This document shows, in pieces, positions 22,801-34,800 of a stretch of DNA of 64,000 nucleotides. A program made the translations under genes and the position numbers. The stretch comes from Amoebophrya sp. A120 (lineage: Eukaryota; Sar; Dinophyceae; Syndiniales; Amoebophryaceae). The notes below the pieces were generated by a model. The model saw only the letters and a program-made list of their open reading frames with translations, did not search any database and was not told the DNA's origin. The DNA lies in NCBI GenBank assembly GCA_905178155.1, contig CAJINV010000022.1:255207-319206 (forward strand), in the 5' to 3' direction. Each line of letters begins with the position of its first letter. The first letter of the stretch is position 1.

Positions 22801-25800
22801 ATTGGGAAGGAAAAAGTTGCCGAGTTGGACAACGAGGGGAATAAGTATCAAATGTAAAAGTGTCTGGGTCTGGAAGATTCTGACACTTGTCATGCACGTT
22901 TTGCATGAGCCATGATGTCTGTGATGCATCCCCTAGCAATACAGATTTTTTGAGGGCTTCTTGGTGCGTATTCCGCATGACAAATGCCTTCTCAGCGTAG
23001 CAAAAACTGCCTTTCTTTTGGTACTCATGCAATACAGTTTTTTTTAGAATCCAAATTCAGCATGACAAGTTGGATTCTTCCAGACCCAGACATTTTTACA
23101 GTTGATAATAAGATGGTCATAACGAAATTCGGGTCCGTCACACAAGCGGACGCGAAGCAGCCGCTATGCATTGCAAATATGTCTGGGTCTGGAAGAGTGT
23201 GATGCTGCTTGTGCATGACACAGAAGCTCTGGCATGCAAGTCCTAGCATCACAGGTTTTGAGCAGGCTTGTTTCGCCATGCCTAATCCGCATGACAAATA
23301 CCGCCTTTGTGTGACACGAAGTGAGCAGCTTTTGCGGTCCATGCATGACAGATTTTTGTCTGGTATGAAACGCGCATCAGAAGTTTACATGTTTGCAGAG
23401 CCAGACAGATTTGCATTTGATAGCCCCTTGCAAAGAACAACATGCTCGTTCCGAAACAGAATTCGAAGTTCATGCAGCTGCCTACGAAGCGGAAATTTGA
23501 CGCGGTGGCAACGAAGTCGGTGAGTGAGGAGAAGATGAAGAAGTACAAGGACTTTTTCGCCGAAAATGCGCTCGTGAAACTGCAACGGAAGATCCGGAAA
23601 CTGCTGCGGAAAAAAGACGACGACGAGATCGAGAAACACATCTTGTACTTGCAACGGTGGGACGAATCTTTGACCGTCGAAGCAGCACGGGAAGTCGCGG
23701 AAGCGACGAAGCAATACAGATCCGCAATCGCGTCTTCCGCGTTTTCCTCTGCGAAAAAGATGGGCGTTGCGGAAGAGCGAGAGAAGAAGCGAACTGCTTT
23801 GGCGAAGCGACAAGCAGCCAGCGGAAAAGGACCGGCGGCAGCTCTTTCGAGCAAACCCTTAACCCAAGACGAGATCAAGCGACTCGGGATTTCAAAGCGA
23901 CTCTCCGGGAGACAGCTACTTATCAAATGCAAAAGTATCGCATTCGTATAAATGCAAGTCTTGCATTACAAATCTTTGTCTTAAGGTAAATCCGCATTAC
24001 AAATTTCATTTCTCATGCTGAGAAAATTTGTAATGCATTTATACGAGTGCGATACTTTTGCAATTCATACTACTAGCGTCGAAAAGATTCAGGAACGCGA
24101 TGGATGCGGAGACGAAAATTTTCGTGATGAACACGGAGACCATGCTGGAGAAAGCGAAGGCAGTCGCTGACAACGTCATCAAGGACAAGCAGAACAAGAA
24201 TTTAAATCTACAATCCAACCTGCCACTCCAAAGGCAGCACTTGGCGAAACTCCACGAACAGATGGATTTGTTGGAGATGCAGAAACCGTTGACCGTGGTC
24301 GCGGTTTCCAAGCAGTCGAGAAATTTACTCCCGCCGCATCTCGAAGCGGCCAGGACCAAGGCGATGAAATACTTGAGGTCCGCGGTCTTATCCGCTTTAG
24401 TCGTTTTGAAAAACCTGTACCGCTTCCTTGCCGGCCCGAATTCTCTCTTCGTGCCGAGAACCACGCATGCTGGGGTGAAATCGCTGGTGTTGCAGATTTT
24501 GGTGAGTAAGAGAAACGGGGAGAAAATCGAGAGCGAAACCTTTGCGGAGTGCGATTACAGGTTGGAGATGCTGCAGAAAACGGTCACGGACTTGTCCGAT
24601 CTGTTCACGAGTCCAATGGCGCAATCGGAGATCAAATCGGACAGGGACGTGATCAGCAACCGCCTGAACATGAGCGCTTTTCACGACACTTCCATCACTT
24701 GGCTGTTCCGGGAGGCGGGGGATGAGATCCTACGGACGAAGCAGAAGCTGTTGGTGCTACGGTCGAAATTGGATGACTCCCCGGCGGGCAGGAATAAAGC
24801 GAAGCGATTTGGGACGGTTGTGCCCGGGGAAATTGCGGACAGTCTGGGGGTATCAACTGAAAATATGTCTGGGTCTGAGAGGATGGAACTTGTCATGCTA
24901 CCTTTGGACTATACATAAAACCTGTATTGCATGAACAGCAAAAGAGGTTGTACAGTTTTTGCCACGCCGCGAAGGGGGCACGGGCACTTCTCATGCGGTA
25001 TGAGCATCAGAGAGCTCTCGCATAATGTGTGATGCTCGGGAATGCGTCACAGACTTCATGGGTCATGGAAAATATGCATGACAAACTTGGCCCTTTATTT
25101 CCAGACCCAGACATATTTGCAGTGCATAATGGGAAATGTTGCTGTCAAGGAAAATGAAGCTGAAGGACGTGAGGCAGTTTTTTGAGGAGTATGGGAGGGA
25201 TGTGAAAGTATTTTTGTGGTTTAGGTATTTTTTTTCGTCGTGTGCATTTTAACTGTTTTCCATATACTTAATCCATTTCCTCTCTGAAGATTTTTTCCCT
25301 AGTGATGTGATGGTTTGCGATGCTTGATGCTGCTGCCACGTGACGGGCGATTGCGTTTTTCTTCATCAACAAATATGTACACTACACATAATCCATCTTC
25401 ATGTTCATGATCAGGTGAAAGCCGAGCGCCGACAGCTCCGAGCGGAGGAAGCTAGGAACACTGAGCCGATTTACGATTCCCTTCAGGAGGGATACGACGA
25501 CTTCTCTTCGGACGACCCAGACTCCGACCAGGAAGGCATGGGCGCGAAAGACCAGCCGGTTACCATGGATGATATGCATTGCACTTTTCTCAAAAATTGT
25601 AATTCTGCTATGATGAACTAGCTAATCAAGTAAGAGATTTCTTGTCAACATGCAGAAGTATTGATGCTATTGCTACTTCTAGTAGTACGGTACAAGAACT
25701 TTTGCAATGCATAAATGATATCCGGAAGCAAATCGAATTAGAAGACTCCCCGGACCGAGACGCGCAGGTGCTCGGGAAGATCATTGGCAATGCCGCGTGG

Positions 25801-28800
25801 TGGCAGAGTTTCGGAACAGCAAATCCGATATGGCGTTCTCAAACGTTACATTCTCAATTGTTACATAAATTTGTCATGCAAAAGCACCATCATCATCCAC
25901 GCGATCCAGCTGCTTCGCATGACAAATTTGCCTCGGGCTAAGCAGCACCTAAATCTGTGCGGAGTTTGTAATGCTAAATGTGCAGCCTCCCCCCTTTGAC
26001 TTTTGCTATTCTTGCATTGCAAATTCGTGTAACAGTTGAGAATATAACGGTTGAGAACGCCATATCCGAATGAGAGGACTTTGAATCGGAGCAGAATCGG
26101 CGGGAAAACGCCGGACAATTTCGGCCTGTACGCAACACCGAACGAACCGAAGTATCAAACGGAGATTAAGCTGTCGGATTTGGAAACGGTGGCGTACCAG
26201 CGATCGCGGTTGAAGAAACAAACGCGGCCGGGGAACAGAACCGGGTTCCTGAAGGAGCAGATGGATCTGGCAAAGCCACCGGTTGTGATAGGCGGAGCTG
26301 GTGCTGCTGGGTTGAGTAAATCTGTGCAGTACCTGTTCTATGAAGATGAGGAGGAGGAAGTGGATGATGGTCGTCCTGCTGGTCTTTCGCTATCGCAGCC
26401 AGGAGAACAACAAGATAAGTCCTCTCCGCGTGTTTTTGAGCAGGAGGAAGAAGTCGACGACACCGCGAGTAAGATCCAATCCGAGGAAGGTAGCAGCGAC
26501 GCAACCGAGCCAGTGCCGGATATGTTTGATGTTCTTGCGGAGGACGAGGAAGCAGCTCCACCAGCGTTTGAAGAGGTAGATGAGCAGCAACGGGAGCAGC
26601 TACAACAGCAGGAGCACCTCCGCCGGGATTACAACTGGGATAAAATAAATTTCGACCATGATGAAGATTCATCTGAAGGTGAAAGCAGCAGCGACACCTC
26701 TCCCATGAAATGGAAGCTCGGGGAAAGTTTGGAGGGCTCGTTTGACGACGTGGCCGAGGAAGATGATCAAGATCAAGCGGGTTGGTCGCAAGCACACAGC
26801 TCTTCATCTCTAGAAGATGATAGCGAAAACTTCCGCAAACACCTGAACGAAGACGCCGCCTTCGAGAGAGAAGTTCTAGCTGCAAGTAGACCTCCCCGGG
26901 TGGAGTTTGGCCGAGCATCGACGTATGTCCAAGAAGAAGATGCCGCTCTGTTGGAGGAGCAGGAGCAGCATCATTTTCAAGAGCAGATGCAGAACAGCAT
27001 CATTTTACAAGATGAATTTGAATATCCTCGCCGGCGTTACGGCCCGCCAGCGCCAAGGAGGACTGATGATCATCTCAGACATCTTCCAGGACGAGCGTCA
27101 ATCACGGAAACAAAATTCTTCTTCGAAGGTTCGCACGAGGCCCCCGCAGTAGAAGATGATCCGTTGTCTTCAGATGGTGATAACGACGATAATTTTTCAA
27201 CATCTCAACTTTCGGAGGCTTTTTGTTCTGATGCGGACTTGTCTGATGAAGACGAGGAGGACGATGAACTCCTGTCTGCGTCGTTGTCAATAGGCAGCAG
27301 GGCTGCTGCACGACCGGGAGGTCGACTGGGCAATGCAGATAGAAATCCCACCGCAACAAGAAATATCATGCGCTCCGTTTCGAACTCTACCAGCAACTAC
27401 TCATCTCTCTCAAGACCACCTACGAAAAAGACGAGAAACAAATTGCTCCCCATACCATCTGTGTTGGCAATTCAGCATGGCAACTTTGGCGACTCTGCGT
27501 CTTCCTCGCCGTCGTCGTCTTCTTCGGTGGGCAGCTGTCAGCGTCGTGTGGCCGGGGGGAAGTGCGGTTATGATGAAGAAGATGTTGGCACCAGATCCCT
27601 CGCAGCAGGCTCTTCCGACGGGGATTCGAATTCGTATTTCGGGAGGTCTCCCGTCAGCAGCACCCCAGCGTCCTCATCCTCCCTTCGGAATAAAAAGAGA
27701 AAAATCAGAGCGGATTTTTTGAACTCAGATCTCGAGGACGAGCCGGGTGAACAAGATGCTGGTGCACGGAGCAGTCCAGACGTCCGCTATTACCGCGCGG
27801 ATTCCATGTCACCTCCTATCGGGAGTCGGCGCGCGAGGAATGTTGACAGCGACTGCTCGTCGAAGCAGCATGACGAAGGAGAGCTTCTACAGCCGAAGAC
27901 CGAAGAACGCCATTTGTCTGCCCCACTGCAGCCTCCATTCATGGAAGGTACGCACGAGCGTAGCAACGTGAGTTCGAAGCAGTCGCAAACGTCTTCTAGA
28001 ACGATTACGACCCGCATTAACACCGGGACGGCACTGCACGTGCACCAACGGGATCCTCAGCAGCTTCATCGGGAGCAGCGGCCTGTCCTGACGGGCTCTT
28101 CGGCGTCGTCCTCATCCTCTTCGAGTAACAGAGGCACGACGAGACCGGGTTCTTCAATGTCTTCGTGGCAACGAGAACGACGACGAGGGGAGGAACTTTA
28201 CAACCACTCATTGGCCGTCGGTGGAAGATCAGCAACAAGAACACAGGAGTTGTATTCTCAGCAGGTTGATGTCAAAAATAGCGTCCCGACAGCATCTTCT
28301 TCTTCAACAGCCTCAGCGTCAGCCTCAGCCTCAGGCAGTCAACGACGCGTGGGCTGGAGCGTTTTGTCGAGTGGACACCTGCATTTGCCACAGCATCATG
28401 GTGGACGAGGATCTGCAATGGGCACGGACCACCCCCGTCATAGAAGTCCTCTCCCAGCACCACATTCCGCAACAGCTGCGTCGAGTAGAAGCGCAGCGTC
28501 GAGAAGAACTACGAAGAAGCATCAAGACAAGGTCTTCCTTTTCGCGAGCGACGCTGTGCACAAACACGAAGAGGAATGGGAAGATTCAAGTGATGACGAC
28601 GATGATGGCGCGTTGGATTTCCACGCCCCGGCCGCAAAATTGCTGGACGAACACCACTACGCATTGCAAAAGTATCGTACTCGTAGTAATCGCAGTCATG
28701 CGTATACAAATCTCCTTCTTAGCATAAATCCGCATTACAAATTTCATTTTTCATGCTGAGGGAATTTGTCATGCTATTTCTACTAGTACGATGCTTTTGC

Positions 28801-31800
28801 ATTCCATAACCACGCTGCGGCGACGAAAGCGGGTAGTAGTACAGTAGGAGGTGTAGTTCCCTCGACCTTAGTGCCCCAGCACGTCGCGGGGACCTCTAGT
28901 TCTGATGAGCTGGATTTGGACGGAGGAATTTCCACTTCTACTGTAGCGGCGAAAGCAAATGCGAAGAGTGGGGGCGCAGCTGTTGCTGTTGCAACTTCTA
29001 AGCCAGCACAAGCACCAGCTTCCTCGTCAACAGCGCCGTCCACCGCTGCACAGTTACCACAGCCCCCCAGTACAAAGGCGGCGAAGCCTGGCGCACCAGC
29101 AGTAGTACCACTACAACCACAAACAGCTCCGCCTGCTGCGAAGGTGATAGTCAAAGCTGGGACTGCAAAATTAGTCGCTTCTTCGTCCTCATCGGGTGAC
29201 GAAGCGCTGGATTTTCACCCGATTTATCACACCAAAATGTGCAGCTGTCAACGACGTTAGGTAGATCTTGTCACAGGACGAGGTGGTAGTCACGCATGAG
29301 AAATTTTGCCTAGCGTCTGTGCTATGCAATACAAGTTTTAGCGTGTTAGTGTTTCGTTATTTCTGCATGCGCAACTGCAAGACAAATTTCGCTTGATTGA
29401 AATGTTAGCACCTTTTGGTATGATACGATTCCAAAAGCCAACGCGGCCGCCGCATTTCTGGATGAGCATCACGCCGCGGATATCCTGAGAAAAAACGTAC
29501 CCACACCAGAGTCAGGATGGGGATTTTGCAACGCAAACCTAGGGGTTTTGTGAGTCACGCATGACAAGTTGCACTCTGCAGTGTAGTGCAGGTTAGCAAG
29601 TGCAGCCGCATCACAGATTCATCTGCTCATCCTGTTCACAGCATCACAAATTCCAAAACACGATTGGAAATGGCTCTCATGCGGATGCGCACTACAAGTC
29701 TTCCTGTCTTTGCAAATCTGCATTACAACTCTGGTGTGGGTACGTTTTTCCTCAGGATAGCGGAAAAAGCGGGGAGTACCGTGAAGCCGCACGAACTAGT
29801 GGCGCAGCATGTAGCCGGGACCTCGAGTTCTGACGAATTGGATTTGGCGGTAGTCAACGCGAAGGCAAAAAGCAGCACGGGTGCAGCTGGAGGTGTTGTT
29901 TCATCAGCACCGTCGACTGTTGCAGCCCAGCCTCCGGCAGCAGGAGGAGGCGCTTCTGGAGGTGCGGCAAAACCTCCTCCTGCTTCGGGGGTACGAGGTC
30001 CTGCAGTTGCGGCACCTCCAAAAGCTACGAAGGCTGAGGCAAAAGGAGCTCCGAACAAGGCCAAAGCACAAGCAGGGGCTATTGCAGCGGGAGCTGCAGG
30101 AGCTGTTGTGAAAACAACCGAACAAGGCGATCAAGAAGATGAGCCAACTTCTGACGATTTGGACTTCGAGAAGCTGGAAGAGGAGAAGAAAGAGGAGGAC
30201 GCAGCGAAGGCGAAGGCGAAAGCCAAAACTGGTGCAGCCGCGCCACCAGCAGTTGTAGAACAAAGCTCTTCCTCTTCTGGGTCGTCGTCCGGCTCTTCCT
30301 CCACCACGGGAGATGAGGACGAAGAAACTTCTGCACCTGGTGCAGCCGCAGGATATCGAATGCAAATATGTCTGGGTCTGAAAGATGGCAACTTGTGATG
30401 CTGCATTTGGATTCCAGAAAAAATTGTATTGCATGACCAGCAAGTAGAGGAGTCGACTTTGTGCTACGCGGCGGAGAGGGCATTATTTTTCATGCACTTT
30501 ACGCATCAGAAAGCCCTCAACAAAAAGTCTGTGATGCTAGGGCATGCATCACAGACATCATGGGTCATGCAAAATGTGCATGACCAGTCTTGCATTCTTG
30601 CAGACCCAGACATCATATTTGCAATGCATACAGGAGCAGCAGACACAACTTCTGCCGCCGCCCGCCAAACCCTCCCTGACGCCGCGACTGCCCTCGACAC
30701 GGTACCCGCTACGACCCCCGCACCGCCGTCCCCTTCTATCCTGAGTAAAAACGTCCCCACGCCAGAGTTGTAATGCAGATTTGCAAAGACAGGAAGACTT
30801 GTAATGCGCATCCCCATGACGAGAGCCATTTCCAATCGTGTATTGGAATTTGTGATGCTGTGAACACGATGAGCAGATGAATCTGTGACGCGGCTACACT
30901 TGCTAACCTGCACTACACTGCGGAGTGCAACTTGTCATGCGTGACTCCCAAAGCTCCTAGGTTTGTGTTGCAAAATCCCCATCCTGACTCTGGTGTGGGG
31001 ACGTTTTTACTCAGGATACCTTCCTCCGGTCCGTTAAGTTCGCCGAAGTCTTCGCCCCCACCGGCAGCGCCGAAAGCTGTTGGCGGTAAGGCGGCCGCGA
31101 TAGGGGCTAAGAACAAACCGGCTACGGCACATAAACACCACCACCACCACCACCATCATAAAAAACCTGGAGCAACTTCTTCTTCTGCCGTTTCTGGGAA
31201 CAAGAAGTCGGCTTCTGCTGCACCAGTCGGAGGAGGACCTGTTCCAAAAGCCAAGCTGGTATCGGCGCCTGTGATAAAAAGCCAGCTGGTGGTCGTTGCA
31301 CCTTCCACGTCGGGGGTACAACCAGCGAAGCAAAAGCAACCACCCGGCGCGAGTGTGAAATTCTCCGTGCCGGAAATAAAACAATACAGCATCTCGCCAA
31401 CGAGTAATAGTTCTTCCCCACAAGGAGGTCAAGGTCAAGGAGCTCAACCCGCTGCGCAGCCGAAAACTACAACCCCGGTGCAACAGCAATCCATTCTTGG
31501 CCAGAGTACCGCAGCCGCATCGGGGACAACCACGAAAGGCGTCGCAGCGGCTTCGGGAAAAACAGCAGCAGGGGAAGAATCTGCCTCTCTGCAGGAGCTC
31601 TCGGTTGTCGAAACTACAAATGCGCAACTGCAGGCCAAAGCTTCGCCACCCACAGCACAAGGCAAAGCCTCCTCAGCACCACCCGGCGTTCCTCTAACAA
31701 GTCCGCGGAGCCTGGGTGGCGTCAAGCCCTCGGGGCGGGTGACAAGCGCGGAAAATGAGAGTCAGAATCAGGCTGTTGAACTTATACCCCGCTCAGGTGT

Positions 31801-34800
31801 TACAATCTCAAGCGTTGCAATAGAATATGGAGATCTGTGATGCAAGAGTGCATGATCTGGCCAACTCTCATGAGATTGCGCATGACAAGTTCCAGAGCCC
31901 CAAACCCCACTACGATCTGGCAAAATTTGTATTGCAGAAAGTGGAACGCTCTGCAAGTCTGTCATGCTCATCAGGCAAGACAAATCTCAGGTTCTACTGT
32001 AACGTTTGAGATTGTAACAGCACCTGAGCGGGTTATAACACTGGATCAAAAGATCGATTTGTCCTCGTCTTCTGCGGAGGAGAGGAAGGTAGAGGCGGAA
32101 ATCAAGAACCAGGTCGTTGTGAAACAACAAAGTACTAAACTATCTTCGGAACAACAATACGATGAGTCGAGCTCCTCTCCAGATGAGTTGGAAGATACGA
32201 GTAAGAAAGAAGACAACAAAGCTGCAGCTGCTGGTGTAACATCTAGCTCCTCTGCTGTCAAGGCTGGTGCTGGAGCCGCTGTTGCAAGTACCACCTCAGC
32301 AGGGGCGGGCACATCATCGGCCGCATTGATTGTGAAGCCCTCAGGCGCGTTACCATCATCGGTCATCGAGCCGGTCGGGGCTGCGTCCTCGGCCTCGTCG
32401 TCTGAAATAGAACCTCCAGCAGGATCTGGTACTAGTGCACCGAAACAGACCTCAACTAGACCTCCACAGATCTACCAGCCTAAACCAGTGATATCGCAGT
32501 CCCCAGGTGGAGGTCGTGGTGACAAGAAACCGGATGTTGAACAGCCCCTAGTAACCGTAAGCGAGGCGAGGCTAGCCGCGGCGCGACAGGCCGCAAAGGA
32601 AGAGGAACGGAGGCAGTGGGGGCGGAAGATCGAGCAGGCCATTGCGCAGGCAAGGAAACAGTGCGCGATCCTTGCAATGGAGCGGCACGACGAAGTGAAG
32701 CGCGGCGGGGTGGTATGAGAATGCACAACTCGTCGTCCCCTCGTCCCCCTCAAATTTGTCATGCAAAATACCAAACCAACGCTGTGCCTTTTTGCATCGT
32801 CTGCATGACAAGCTTATTTTGTATTATCCCAAACAGCTGCACTAGTACCTGCCTGTGGTCGTGCGAATTTGTTATGCAAAAGCTGCACTCTTGCTGACGC
32901 TTGTATTGCTGTTTATGCGATACGAATGAGGGAGAGGGAAACAAGTTGTGCACTGTCATAGGTGATTGCCCTGCGCGCACTGGAGGTGGAAACGCACGCA
33001 GTGTGGAAAAAGAAGCTGAAGGAGCTGCGCTCCTACGCAGATTCGGTCGTAGGCCTCGAGGACACGAATCTGTTCCAGGGACTAAAATTGGACAAACAAC
33101 AGCAGGACGCGCTGGAACAAGAAATTATGGAGCGGAATAAGCAGAAAAAGCTAAACGCAGAGAAGGACGCGGCGAAGGATGCTAGCAATAGTGCACAACA
33201 AGCGCAGACAAATCAGAAATCGTCCTCATCATCCTCCAAAGTCGATCTCGAAGAAGCTATTGAAAAAGAGAAACAAAAATCTTCCTCCCAGTTGAAAGAG
33301 TTGCAAACCAAGTTTGACGCGCAGCAGGAATACATCCAGCAGGTGGAAAACATCGTGGAAGTTTTGCACAACGCCCGCCAGCACGATCAGGACCAGTATC
33401 AGGAGAAGGTGAAAGAGCTGAAGGTATCGCGAGGAAAAACGTCTCCACCCCAGAGTTGTAATGCTGATCTGCATTCTACTGAAAATGTTTTTCATGCGGA
33501 GACCCATGAGAAGCTGTTTCTTTTGGTGTTGTGAGATTTTTGATGCTCAAATCCGCATGGTATGGTAGATCTTCTGTGACGCTTCTGCACTAGCTAAACG
33601 CACCTACATTGCGAGCCCAATTTTGTCATGCGCAACAGCCAAAGCCTGGTCATTTGTCTAGCAGAATCCCCATCTTGACTCTGGTGTGGGGACGCTTTTC
33701 CTCAGGATAGAAGGACCGACTGAATGAGGTCACGAAGCTTCTGGCGGAAGCGCGACAGCAATCAAAGGAAAAACAGACAACCATCGAAAAGTTGGAAAAC
33801 TTCCTGACCGAAAAACAGCACTTAATCGAAAAGCTGCAAGACGATCTGAGGGAGGTGAAAACCGAGAAGAGAGAGATGGACGAGCGGTTGGAAAAGTTTA
33901 AGAAGCAACTACCGAAGGAGTTGGACGTGACTTATCGCAAGACAAGACTGTTTCACTGTAAACTTGTAATGCAGAAAATGCATCTCAGAAGTGTTGGCCT
34001 TGCTCCTGCGCATGCAATACTTACAGCGCATTTCTCGCCGTGTTTTTCTCTTGGAACCTCGCCTGGCAAAAATTTTTTTCTGTCATGTATGACTTGTGAT
34101 GCAAAACTTGCAAAATCGTTGCAGTGAAACACTTTTTTCTCACGATATGACTGGGTCGTTGTTCAAGAAGCCGGAGAAGGAGATTGAGTACATCAGCAGC
34201 AAAATTTCCAATCTGCAGATGGAATTAGAATTAGCGGTGAAGAAGGACGAGAAGTCAAAAAATCTGTTAAAGTATCAAATGCAAAAGTGTCTGGGTCTTG
34301 AAGATTGCGAGATTTGTCATGCTTGTCTGGCATGACCAAAAAGTTTGCGATGCGTGTCACAGAAGAGACCCTTTTGCCTGTCATGCAAAGACGCAGTTTG
34401 TCATGCGAAACACGCAACACAAGGAAGCGCAGATATTTCTCATGCTTGGCGTGCACAAAAATGGTTTTTTACTTGTGAGATGTAAGCTGTTCCGAGTACG
34501 TGTAATTACAGAGCATTCGCTATTCCCAACGCAGCATTACAAGTTTCCAGACCCAGACATTTTTGCATTTGATATAAAGCGACTGCAGGACGAACGGGAA
34601 ACACTTTTCGAGAAGCTGCAGAAGCAGGAGGACCAGAACAAGCAGTACAAGAAAATTCTCGATGAGAGAAAGGAAAAACATATCACACCAGAAAGTGTTA
34701 ATGATAACGGAATTTAGCATGCAGGCATGCACGAGAAATCATGCCCAAATTTGTATTGCATAGCATGCATGATAGCGAAAATTTGCCATGTATGAGTGCA

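Noticed and set aside
31130-31165. His-8 run as a metal-binding site or engineered tag
   Set aside because: CAC/CAT repeat within a long low-complexity region; most likely simple repeat expansion.
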